NCBI GenBank assembly: GCA_020636745.1 | Contig: JACJXH010000006.1 | Location: 62,001 to 126,000 of the forward strand | Direction: 5' to 3' | DNA length: 64,000 bases | Source of the DNA: Lentimicrobiaceae bacterium | GTDB taxonomy: Bacteria; Bacteroidota; Bacteroidia; Bacteroidales; Lentimicrobiaceae | Shown: in pieces, positions 16,443 to 24,880 of the stretch | How the letters are laid out: each line of letters opens with the position of its first letter | Position numbering within the stretch: position 1 is the stretch's first letter | The notes under the pieces: generated by a model | Told to the model about the DNA's origin: nothing | The model's input: only the letters and a program-made list of their open reading frames with translations | Database searches by the model: none | Position numbers and translations under genes: made by a program

Positions 16443-18833
16443 TTAAAATTCGACAATAATTCCGATGGTAGGCAAAACGGTGCCCGATGTGTTGACTACT
16501 TCTTTCAGCAAATAACGCGAAGGGTCTTCCTGATTAATGAGACTGTTCCCGAACTCATCTGTTTGTGTAATCAGGTTGGGAGGGCCATTCTGCTTGAAAT
16601 TATAGAAATTCTGGATGTCGATGTATAAATTAAGTGACCATTTATTAAAAAAGTACTGTTTGTCAATTCTTACATCCAGTTGTTGAAAATTTCCCGTTCG
16701 GAAAGTGTTAAAGTTGCTGTAATCCAGATAACCTTGTTTACGGGCATCCCAGGCAGCAATGAGTGACGACCTGTTTAAATCCCAGGGAGTATAAGGTGAG
16801 CCACCTACAAATCTCCATTTGGCTCCGAGATTCCAGTTTTTTCTGAATTCACGTGAGATGGTGACATTCAGCAAATGTTTGTTGTCCCATGATGAAGGAA
16901 TATAAGCATTGTTGAAATCCTTAAATTCACTTCTGACAAATGTGTAAGAGAATATGATGTCATAATGTCTGGCAATTTTGTCGCGCACATAAGCTTCAAT
17001 TCCATAGGCCCTTCCCCGGCCTGTTGAAGTTACTTCTTCATTTCCAAAAACTCCAAAATCACCTCCTTTGTTGGCCAGCGATACTGAGTCATTGACTGAA
17101 ACCGGATAGTTTTCATATTGTTTATAGAAAGCTTCCAGCGTAAATTTCGTATCTTCCCGCCTGCGGTATTCAATACCACCCACCAAATGATTGGTTGCGA
17201 TGTATTTGATATTGTTGGTTTTGTTTACCAGGTTTCCACTGTTATTTCTGAAGCCTAGCGTTGTGTAGGAAGGCTGTTGATAATACCTTCCTGTATTGAA
17301 ATTCAGGAAAAATTTATCATTAACTGCCCAGGCGGCACTCAGGCGGGGAGAAATTTGTTTCAGAGGATTTGACATGTTTTTTGAAAAGGAATTGCCTTCA
17401 GCCCTTAATCCAAATGATAAAATCAGGCGATCGTTGTTTAGATTGCGGCTCATTTGTCCGAATATGTGATACTTGAACATGTCTATTTCTGAGCCATAAT
17501 CGATTGTGCGTATCGTGTCTGCCGGCAGTGGAATAAAAACCTTTTGAAATGTAGTAGTGGTAAAGCGGGCGTATTCACCGCCAACACCTGATATTAACTT
17601 AAATCCGTTTACCCTGCCTGAGTTTTCATATCTGAATTTATTTTCAATCTCCTGAGAAACATAATCCAGTGTTTTGTTTTTGCTCTCATCATTGTTTTCA
17701 TACTTGTAAGCCTGATTATTAAGCATGTTCCGGCTAAATACCCAGGTGTCGAATGAGTTGGTTCTGAAATGTTTATAAACTGCGCCAATGGCATAATTCC
17801 ATTGTTCATTTACCGGAAGGTAATTGAGTATATATTGTTGGTCTTCAGTCGGATTGTTTAATCCGGTATTGAGTCTGAACTGATCAATAGCGCCAATGCC
17901 CAGTACGGTGAGTTCGTTCTTTAAATCAAACCTGGTTTTTGTTTTAAACTGAAAGTCGTTGTAGGTTGGCAAAAATGGCAGGCCAATTACATCAAAAAGA
18001 AACTGAAGATAGGACCGGCGGGCAGAAAACAAAAAGGTTGTTTTTTCACTTAAAGGGCCATTCATTGCCAGCGACAGGTCGCTCGCCCCAACCGAACCTT
18101 TGAATACTATCCTTTCCTTATTTCCGTCAATTTGTTTCATTTCAAGCACTGAGCTCAGCGCATTCCCCCGGTTAGCCGGGAATGCACCTGAATAGAAGTC
18201 GACTTCACGGATAAAATCAACATTAATAATTCCGACAGGCCCTCCTGAAGCTCCCTGTGTGGCAAAGTGGTTCAGGTTGGGAATTTCTATCCCATCAAGG
18301 AAGAAACGATTTTCGCTGGGGCCGCCACCTCTTACAATAATATCGTTGCGGAATGAAACTGTGGAAGCAACTCCCGGAAGCGCCTGAATAACCTTGCTGA
18401 TGTCGCGGTTAGCTCCCGGGTTTTTCTCAATATCGCTAATGCCCAGTGTGCGCATTGATACAGGGCTTTCTTCTGTTTTTCGAAACGGAGAAGCTTTTAC
18501 AACTACCTGCTCCAGTTGAATGGTTGTTTCGCGAAGAGGGATATCAATGAAAAAGGTTTTGGCATTGGTCACCTGAAATTCTTCGCTGATATAAGGCTCA
18601 TAACCAACCGACGTAGCCGCAAGTTTCACAAAGCCGGGCTTTATGCCGGTGAATATAAAATTTCCGTCAAGATCAGAGGTTGAACCAATCGTTGTTCCAA
18701 AAATAATAATGTTGGTAAAAGGCAGAGGATTGTTGCTTTTCTCATCAAATACACGCCCCCTGATGGTACCGTTCTGCGCAAAAAGCTGAAAAAGTGATAG
18801 TATAAAGTAGCTTGCTAAAAATATTTTCTTCAT
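16443..18833 (-). CDS. TonB-dependent receptor (CarboxypepD_reg type)
   Basis: Outer-membrane active transporter, 796 residues. Signal peptide 1-20 (LFAQ), CarboxypepD_reg-like beta-sandwich (about 22-105: GTIRGRVFDEKSNNPLPFTN), plug (about 115-225, with VRGGGPSENRFFLDGIEIPN), then a 22-strand barrel ending in the aromatic-rich IGIIVEF. The plug sequence KVIQALPGVASTVSF is like those of receptors annotated as BtuB- or iron-type, but no ligand can be named. No sigma/anti-sigma genes or SusD accompany it; the downstream DUF2271-like gene is its likely partner. Confidence 0.9.
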   Translation of the reverse strand: MKKIFLASYFILSLFQLFAQNGTIRGRVFDEKSNNPLPFTNIIIFGTTIGSTSDLDGNFIFTGIKPGFVKLAATSVGYEPYISEEFQVTNAKTFFIDIPLRETTIQLEQVVVKASPFRKTEESPVSMRTLGISDIEKNPGANRDISKVIQALPGVASTVSFRNDIIVRGGGPSENRFFLDGIEIPNLNHFATQGASGGPVGIINVDFIREVDFYSGAFPANRGNALSSVLEMKQIDGNKERIVFKGSVGASDLSLAMNGPLSEKTTFLFSARRSYLQFLFDVIGLPFLPTYNDFQFKTKTRFDLKNELTVLGIGAIDQFRLNTGLNNPTEDQQYILNYLPVNEQWNYAIGAVYKHFRTNSFDTWVFSRNMLNNQAYKYENNDESKNKTLDYVSQEIENKFRYENSGRVNGFKLISGVGGEYARFTTTTFQKVFIPLPADTIRTIDYGSEIDMFKYHIFGQMSRNLNNDRLILSFGLRAEGNSFSKNMSNPLKQISPRLSAAWAVNDKFFLNFNTGRYYQQPSYTTLGFRNNSGNLVNKTNNIKYIATNHLVGGIEYRRREDTKFTLEAFYKQYENYPVSVNDSVSLANKGGDFGVFGNEEVTSTGRGRAYGIEAYVRDKIARHYDIIFSYTFVRSEFKDFNNAYIPSSWDNKHLLNVTISREFRKNWNLGAKWRFVGGSPYTPWDLNRSSLIAAWDARKQGYLDYSNFNTFRTGNFQQLDVRIDKQYFFNKWSLNLYIDIQNFYNFKQNGPPNLITQTDEFGNSLINQEDPSRYLLKEVVNTSGTVLPTIGIIVEF

Positions 18834-18937
18834 AACAATTGTGGAAAAGGTGCAAAACAGTGATTGTTGTTTAATATTTAACGTTGAATCATAAACATGA
18901 ATCGGAAGGAAATGTTTAATTGTGCCAGTGCTATTCT

Positions 18938-19873
18938 TTAATTGCTATAAAATAGCGATGAAATGATTTCTGCATTTCTTTCAGTGCCTGAAACTCCATC
19001 CAGCCAATTTATTTTCAGTCCTTTTTTTTCCATCCTTCTGAACCAGGTCATTTGCCGTTTGGCAAACTGATGAATGGCTGTATTAAGTAAGCTAAACATT
19101 TCGTTTTCAGATATTTTCCCTGTTAAATGAAGCGTAATGTATTTGTATTCCAGACCATAGTATATTAATTCTTCAGCTTTAAGTCCTTTGTTTAATAAAT
19201 TTTCAACTTCGTTCAACATGCCATTCTCCATCCTTTGTTTTAGCCTTTCGGTAATGCGGCGTCTGATGACCTCTCTGGGGAAATCAATCCCAAAAATCAG
19301 ACTGTTCTCAGCCGTCACAGGGTGTTCATGATTTTTACTGTGTTGATTATTTGTACTGTTTTCGGCCCTTGCTACCTCAATGGCTCTGAGCAGTCTCTGG
19401 CGGTCTGTAATATCGGTAGTGTTGTGCAATGGCCTTAATGTTTTCAGCATTTCGGTTAAATCCAGATTGCTCAGGTTTGCTGCCTCTGCTCTGAATAAAT
19501 CGTCGATGGGTGCTTCAATAAGTTTATAGAGGCCAAGTGCGGCTTCCAGGTACATTCCACTGCCACCGCAAACAACTATATTTTTGTTTCTGGCAAGAAT
19601 GTCGTTGGCCGCCCGGATGAAATCTCTTTGATAATCAAAAATGTTGTATTGGCTGCCTGCTTCAACAATGTCAATCAAATGCGAAGGTATAATTTTGCCA
19701 TCAATCACATAATCAATCAAGTCTTTACCAGTTCCTTCGTTCATGTCTTTATAAACCTGACGTGAATCAGCTGAAATAACTTCACCTTTAATTTTAGAGG
19801 CCGTAAGGGCTGCCAGTTTGGTCTTTCCGGTTGCTGTTGGCCCAAGGATGATAATATTTGGATACTTTTTCAT
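18938..19873 (-). CDS. miaA: tRNA dimethylallyltransferase
   Basis: Transfers a dimethylallyl group to N6 of A37 in tRNAs that read codons starting with U. The 311-residue protein has the P-loop GPTATGKTKLA (about 11-21), the substrate motif ISADSRQVYKDMNEGTGK, and the tRNA-contacting RQRLLRAIEVAR and RQMTWFRR elements. It overlaps the start of the upstream glycosyltransferase stop by 4 bp, so the two are coupled. Length and motifs are typical. Confidence 0.96.
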   Translation of the reverse strand: MKKYPNIIILGPTATGKTKLAALTASKIKGEVISADSRQVYKDMNEGTGKDLIDYVIDGKIIPSHLIDIVEAGSQYNIFDYQRDFIRAANDILARNKNIVVCGGSGMYLEAALGLYKLIEAPIDDLFRAEAANLSNLDLTEMLKTLRPLHNTTDITDRQRLLRAIEVARAENSTNNQHSKNHEHPVTAENSLIFGIDFPREVIRRRITERLKQRMENGMLNEVENLLNKGLKAEELIYYGLEYKYITLHLTGKISENEMFSLLNTAIHQFAKRQMTWFRRMEKKGLKINWLDGVSGTERNAEIISSLFYSN

Positions 19874-21075
19874 ATAATTTCTTTCATTTGCTGCAGTTCC
19901 ATTTCACGGTTTGCCATAAAATCTCTGACAGCGTTGAGGTCAGGTATGCTGGTTTCGTCAAATGAAAGGTTGTTGAGTATTTGTTTTAAAGATGTATCCA
20001 TAGGAAATGATGACTGCAGAAAGTTACTCAACCGTACTTCGTTTGATTCAGGGTAATCTTGGTTAGTTTCTTTCAGGTATTGTAGTATTCTCAATGCATC
20101 AGCTTTCTGCATGCACGCCTTTTCAAAGCTTTTAACTGTTTTGGCATTGGCCCGAAGTGGTTCCCATAAAGGTTTGTTTTTAGCTGTTTCTTTTAGCAAT
20201 GAATCCATTGGTGTTGGCAAATCGCTGATAAATAACTTGTTAAAAGTACTAAATGTTTGTTTAACTTTAAGAAAGGCTGCTGAGTGATAAATCGGATAAC
20301 TGTCCCAGTTGCCTGATTTCCCTTTTATCATGGCTGGACCTGTGCCAAAATATACGCGGTCAGAGAATCTTGCTGCCGGATAGATATATGTACCGCTCCC
20401 GATAATAATGTTGCCTTGTTTTCTGAGCTTCTGAATAAAATAGAAGTCTTCTCCGCTAAGTTTGGGGGTTAACCCTCCGTTTTTCAGATAAGTATTTGCC
20501 TTGCATGCCATGCCTGATCCAATGGCTGAAAAAGCGTATGGATTATCACATAAAAGCATATTTAGCGCGTAATTTCGCATATAAATTTCATAGCGCAGCA
20601 AGCACCGGTCAGCTATTGTTTCGCCCGTAAGCTTGTGGTAATATGGTGCTGAGAGACCAGCCGCCTGAGGGTGCTTTTCGAATCCGGAAATCACAGAATT
20701 GATAAAGCTGGAAGGATACAGTGTGTCAGCATCAATGCTGATGATGATGTCTTCCGGTTCAGCTTGTAAGGCAGCTTCATCCATGGCTGTTTTTCTTGCC
20801 CATCCCACTCCGTGGTTTTTTCCTTTCCAGCCATTGCCGCGGCTGCTTTTATCAATAACCTGAATTTTTGGATTTTTTCGGGATTCCAACCATGAGATAG
20901 CTGCCTGATTGTCTTCGCAAATATTCAGCTTTATCGGATTATGCCACCATTCATCAGGTTGATTGACACATACAATCATTTTCCACTGTTGAAACTGTTG
21001 CTTCTCAATACAGCTTAGCAGCACTTCGAGGTTTTCTGTTTCGTTTAAAACAGGCAGGGTTAAATAAACTTTCAT
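19870..21075 (-). CDS. Family 2 glycosyltransferase-like protein
   Basis: A 401-residue GT-A fold glycosyltransferase. The N-terminus LTLPVLNETENLEVLLSCIE is the nucleotide-sugar binding opening, the metal-binding DxD is in IISIDADTLYPSSF, and the late acidic motif is GEDFYFIQKLRKQ. There is no clear membrane segment, so it is probably cytoplasmic or peripheral. Donor and acceptor are unknown. It lies directly upstream of miaA with an ATGA overlap, an arrangement that says little about function. It diverges from the aromatic amino acid hydroxylase gene, sharing an 85-bp gap. Confidence 0.82.
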   Translation of the reverse strand: MKVYLTLPVLNETENLEVLLSCIEKQQFQQWKMIVCVNQPDEWWHNPIKLNICEDNQAAISWLESRKNPKIQVIDKSSRGNGWKGKNHGVGWARKTAMDEAALQAEPEDIIISIDADTLYPSSFINSVISGFEKHPQAAGLSAPYYHKLTGETIADRCLLRYEIYMRNYALNMLLCDNPYAFSAIGSGMACKANTYLKNGGLTPKLSGEDFYFIQKLRKQGNIIIGSGTYIYPAARFSDRVYFGTGPAMIKGKSGNWDSYPIYHSAAFLKVKQTFSTFNKLFISDLPTPMDSLLKETAKNKPLWEPLRANAKTVKSFEKACMQKADALRILQYLKETNQDYPESNEVRLSNFLQSSFPMDTSLKQILNNLSFDETSIPDLNAVRDFMANREMELQQMKEII

Positions 21076-21160
21076 ATGCTTACTGTTGTTATTATCCTCA
21101 ATTGCGCCAGCCAGATTTATGTGTTTAGTTGAAATTTATGCAAAAGTAATGATCCTGCCT

Positions 21161-22900
21161 ATGAAATCTAATGAAGTTCTTGATAAACTGCCCCGTCATT
21201 TGTTAAAACTGGTGATTGACCAGCCCTATAATGATTATACAGCGCAGGATCATGCTGTATGGCGTTACGTAATGCGCCGCAATGTTCAGTATTTGAGTCG
21301 TGTTGCCCATGGTTCGTATTTGGATGGATTGAAAAAAACCGGAATCAGTATTGACGCCATTCCACATATGTATGGAATGAACCGAATACTAAGGGAGATA
21401 GGTTGGGCTGCTGTAGCTGTGGATGGGTTTATTCCTCCCTCTGCTTTTATGGAATTTCAGGCCTATAATGTGTTGGTAATTGCTGCTGATATCCGGCCAA
21501 TTAGTCAGATTGAATATACGCCGGCTCCTGATATTATTCATGAAGCGGCCGGCCATGCTCCAATTATTGCCGATCCTGAATATGCAGCTTATCTTAAGTT
21601 TTTTGGCGAAATTGGAGCAAAAGCATTTTCTTCAGCCAATGATTATAAATTATACGAAGCCATCAGGCATTTATCTATCCTTAAAGCCGACCCTTATACC
21701 CCAATGACTGATATTGAGAATGCTGAATGGCAAATAAAGCAAATAGAATCAGCCATTGGACCTGCCAGCGAAATGGCGCTAATACGTAATTTGCATTGGT
21801 GGACGGTTGAGTATGGACTGATTGGAAATATTAAAGATTATAAGATATACGGAGCCGGATTGCTTTCATCTATTGGCGAAAGCATGAATTGCATGAAGCC
21901 TGAAGTGAAAAAAATCCCCTATTCGATTGATGCTGTGAATTACAGTTTTGATATTACCACGCAACAACCCCAGTTATTTGTAACTCCGGACTTCAAGCAT
22001 CTGAACAGTGTTTTGAATGAGTTTGCCAACACAATGGCCTTGCGCAAAGGGGGGGCTCTGGCAGTTAAAAGAGCCGAAGACTCAGGCTCTACAGCCACAG
22101 TTGTATTAGATTCGGGCATCCAGATTTGTGGGACATTTGATGATTGTATTTACGCAGATGGAGAAGTGATATATGTAAAAACGAATAGTTCAACATCTCT
22201 TTGTGTTGATAATCATGAGCTTATGTTTCATGGTCGAAAATATCACCCTCAAGGATTTGGCTCACCTCTGGGAAATCTGGTGGCTGGCGGCTACTCCTTT
22301 TCAAAAATGACTCAGGGTGAACTGGATGATGCAGGTTTTCAACCTGGTGTGAGACAGGAGCTGCTTTATGAGAGTGGAATAACGCTGCAGGGAATTTTTG
22401 AAAGAGCTACATTTTATAAAGGAAAACTGATTTTGCTAAGCTTTTCATCTTGTCTGGTGCAATATAAGGGGCAAATTTTGTTTAAACCAGCGTGGGGCAA
22501 CTATGATATGGCTATTGGTGAAGAAGTAATTTCAGCTTTCCAGGGCCCTGCCGATGCTGATGCATTCGATCTCGAATTTCAATCTCCTGCCGAGCAGACA
22601 CATAAGATTATCCATAATAGCCAGTCACGCCGGCTTCATCAATTATATCAGCAAATCAGAAATGCCCGCTCAGGAGAAGGAAGTATGTTTCAACCTGCAG
22701 ATTTACTGAATGAAATTACCACTGAATACCCTGATGAGTGGCTTTTGCTGCTTGAATTGTATGAATTCCTTGAAAGTGCCCAAGCCGATAAAAGTGTATT
22801 GGCTTTGGTTGAGCAAAGGCTTCATCAAATTAAAATTAAAAATCCGGCATTCAAACGCCTGATTGATGATGGGATGAAAAAACTGGAGGTGCTGAAGTGA
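21161..22900 (+). CDS. Aromatic amino acid hydroxylase (phenylalanine 4-monooxygenase type) with C-terminal extension
   Basis: Iron- and pterin-dependent monooxygenase; most likely phenylalanine to tyrosine, given the tyrosine-degradation genes 6 kb downstream. From the ATG at 21161 it has 579 residues (ATG 21149 adds four). The catalytic domain shows the iron ligands in HEAAGHAPIIADPEYA (two His) and the Glu in WWTVEYGLIGN, plus GMNRILREIGW and FMEFQAYNVLVIA upstream. About 250 residues follow the catalytic core (from roughly residue 330), containing beta-rich segments such as GGALAVKRAEDSGSTATVV; this long form occurs in other Bacteroidota, and its function is unknown. No N-terminal ACT domain is present. 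Confidence 0.88.
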   Translation: MKSNEVLDKLPRHLLKLVIDQPYNDYTAQDHAVWRYVMRRNVQYLSRVAHGSYLDGLKKTGISIDAIPHMYGMNRILREIGWAAVAVDGFIPPSAFMEFQAYNVLVIAADIRPISQIEYTPAPDIIHEAAGHAPIIADPEYAAYLKFFGEIGAKAFSSANDYKLYEAIRHLSILKADPYTPMTDIENAEWQIKQIESAIGPASEMALIRNLHWWTVEYGLIGNIKDYKIYGAGLLSSIGESMNCMKPEVKKIPYSIDAVNYSFDITTQQPQLFVTPDFKHLNSVLNEFANTMALRKGGALAVKRAEDSGSTATVVLDSGIQICGTFDDCIYADGEVIYVKTNSSTSLCVDNHELMFHGRKYHPQGFGSPLGNLVAGGYSFSKMTQGELDDAGFQPGVRQELLYESGITLQGIFERATFYKGKLILLSFSSCLVQYKGQILFKPAWGNYDMAIGEEVISAFQGPADADAFDLEFQSPAEQTHKIIHNSQSRRLHQLYQQIRNARSGEGSMFQPADLLNEITTEYPDEWLLLLELYEFLESAQADKSVLALVEQRLHQIKIKNPAFKRLIDDGMKKLEVLK

Positions 22901-23060
22901 TAGAATATAACGTTTCCCGTTCATTTATGGATTGAAAATGTGTTAAGTAAAAGATAATCAGTGTTATGGGGTAAATGAAGTAACTTTAAGCATGATGTTT
23001 TACCATGTTTATGAACATGTGTTCATTAAAATGATGATATTTCTCAATGGATGCTTTTTT

Positions 23061-23093
23061 TTTGTATATCGAATGTTCTATATACTATCTTTG
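23061..23093 (+). promoter_or_regulatory. Promoter of the heme-acquisition operon
   Basis: TTTG at 23061-23064 and TATCTTTG at 23086-23093 are 21 bp apart, a full match to the Bacteroidota promoter pattern, 49 bp before the ATG at 23143. Confidence 0.7.
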
Positions 23094-23142
23094 CCATATC
23101 AAAGCCTGTAAAGAGGCCAAATTACTCAATCACAGTTTGTAA

Positions 23143-23493
23143 ATGAACCGAAGCATCATATCTGGAAAACTTAGCCGCGTTGTTATACTGGCAACCGCGT
23201 TTTTTGTTTTCTGGATTTATTTGGGTTCTCTTATAAACTTTCATCAGCATCATATTTTTGGTCGCACCCTGATGTCACAGGGGATTCTTTCCAAAAGGGA
23301 GGAGTCAATCGAAGCTGCTGTTAATGCGCATATATTTCCGGTTGTATTGTTTTCTGACAATACCTGTTCAGAGGATTTGATTGAAAAACCTGCAGAACTT
23401 ACAATATTTACTGAAACCCAAATTTGTTTCAAATCTGCCCTCATATCGTACCAATCTCTGGTTCATGCGCTCAGAGGGCCTCCCGCCGTTTAA
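23143..23493 (+). CDS. Small His-rich membrane/periplasmic protein, first gene of the heme operon
   Basis: A 116-residue protein of unknown function. One N-terminal membrane segment (about 13-32) is followed by the histidine cluster INFHQHHIFGR, a region with two cysteines (Cys at about 74 and 93) and the C-terminal end LRGPPAV. Small proteins with a His-rich patch and a terminal R-G/A-P-P motif are, as I recall, found upstream of metal- or heme-related receptors in other Bacteroidota. It has its own strong promoter and is followed after 148 bp by the HmuY gene. A role in binding or sensing heme or metal is only a guess. Confidence 0.6.
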   Translation: MNRSIISGKLSRVVILATAFFVFWIYLGSLINFHQHHIFGRTLMSQGILSKREESIEAAVNAHIFPVVLFSDNTCSEDLIEKPAELTIFTETQICFKSALISYQSLVHALRGPPAV

Positions 23494-23571
23494 TTTCTGC
23501 TTTGCCTGCATTGTGAAAGTGTGGCATTTTTAATTCACCTATTACTTATTTATTTGACTTGTGCTCAAGTT

Positions 23572-23587
23572 GTTGATTTTGATCAAC
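23572..23587. promoter_or_regulatory. FNR/CRP-type palindrome upstream of the HmuY gene
   Basis: GTTGAT-TTTG-ATCAAC is a perfect 6-4-6 palindrome that contains the FNR consensus TTGATnnnnATCAA. Its centre is 62 bp upstream of the ATG at 23642, in the gap after the small His-rich gene. CRP/FNR-superfamily regulators bind such sites; no canonical -7 element follows, so whether it activates or represses is open. Confidence 0.6.
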
Positions 23588-23641
23588 ATATCGGAGAAAG
23601 TCATTGCAACAAATAATCAGTTGCGCAAAAATCAAATCATC

Positions 23642-24880
23642 ATGAAAACAAAAACTACTTTTGCTTTACTGGCATTTGCCTTACTCGTGTCTGCAAATTT
23701 CAAAATGCTTCAGGCTCAAACCCCTGGCTCAGTAGAAATGGGCCCGCAGTATGCAAATGAAGTTTTTTACTCTGTTACAAACGGAGTGGTTAAAACATCT
23801 CCCCGCAATTTGTGGGATATTGCATTCCACACAAATGCATTCAGCGCTGGAATCATCATCAACGATGGAGCAGGCGTTGAATTATATACTTATCCCAAAG
23901 CGGCCAATGATGGTTGGGATAATTTTGATACAACCGGCATGACAGGTTGGACAAAAATGTATAACGATGCTTCTGATTGGGAAAACGGAGCTTTTGACCG
24001 CAATCAGAAAGGACATCCTGATTATGGTTGGGGCGTATATAGTATGACCACCCACGATGTTGTTGGCGATTCGCTTTTTTTGATCAAAACTCCTGACGGG
24101 ATTTATCGCAAGTTAAATATCATCCGCAAAGTTTCAACACAAAATCAGTACCAGATAAGGTTCGCATTACTTGATGGACAGCAGGATCAGACCGTGAGCA
24201 TTGACGTAAATCCACAGAACGACAGGGTGTTTCTAGCTTATTCATTTGCCAACGGTATTGTTGATCGCGAACCTTTGGCTTCCGAATGGGATATGTTGTT
24301 TACAAAATATGTTGGGGTGGTGCAAAATACACCTTACCCGGTTGTTGGTGTGTTGCTTAATCCCGAGGTTAATACTGCCCGGTTGGCACAAACCGACCCT
24401 GCATTTGCAGATTGGAGCAATCTTGATTTTGAAACCGGTCGGGATGTGATTGGCTACGACTGGAAATATTTTGATATGAATTCATTTCAATATGTTGTTG
24501 AAGATTCATTGTTGTATTTTGTAAAAGCATTGGACGGAGGAGTCTATAAACTGGTTTTTGACGGTTTTACAGGTTCCTCAACCGGTATTTCATCTTTTAA
24601 TACTACATTACTTTCTTCATTAAGTGTTGAGGAAGATGTGGCAGCTGGCTTGAAAGTATATCCCAATCCTGCTTCTGATTTTATTCAGATGACCTTCAGC
24701 AAAGATTTAGGTCAAAAAACAGCCGTTTTATATGACCTCAGCGGAAAGCTGCTTCGTTCATGGAATCTGGGCAGTGGAATGTCAGCACAGATTGAGGTCA
24801 ATGGAATTAATCCCGGGCTGTATTTGCTGCAATTGAATGGCAATAACTCAGTTATTAATACTAAGGTTATCATAAAATAA
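23642..24880 (+). CDS. HmuY-family heme-binding protein with T9SS sorting domain
   Basis: Probable secreted or surface hemophore-like protein, 412 residues. The ATG at 23642 starts a signal peptide (ending LQAQ); the frame extends upstream to 23561 without signal character. The body matches HmuY: NLWDIAFHTN, the paired SEWDMLFTKY, VIGYDWKYFD and LYFVKALDGGVYKLVFDGF. The last about 75 residues form a type IX secretion sorting domain (LKVYPNPASDFIQM ... GLYLLQLNGNNSVI ... KVIIK). P. gingivalis HmuY is a lipoprotein and lacks this domain, so here export would go through T9SS. It overlaps the receptor start by 1 bp. HmuY proteins take heme from host carriers and hand it to HmuR. Confidence 0.87.
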   Translation: MKTKTTFALLAFALLVSANFKMLQAQTPGSVEMGPQYANEVFYSVTNGVVKTSPRNLWDIAFHTNAFSAGIIINDGAGVELYTYPKAANDGWDNFDTTGMTGWTKMYNDASDWENGAFDRNQKGHPDYGWGVYSMTTHDVVGDSLFLIKTPDGIYRKLNIIRKVSTQNQYQIRFALLDGQQDQTVSIDVNPQNDRVFLAYSFANGIVDREPLASEWDMLFTKYVGVVQNTPYPVVGVLLNPEVNTARLAQTDPAFADWSNLDFETGRDVIGYDWKYFDMNSFQYVVEDSLLYFVKALDGGVYKLVFDGFTGSSTGISSFNTTLLSSLSVEEDVAAGLKVYPNPASDFIQMTFSKDLGQKTAVLYDLSGKLLRSWNLGSGMSAQIEVNGINPGLYLLQLNGNNSVINTKVIIK

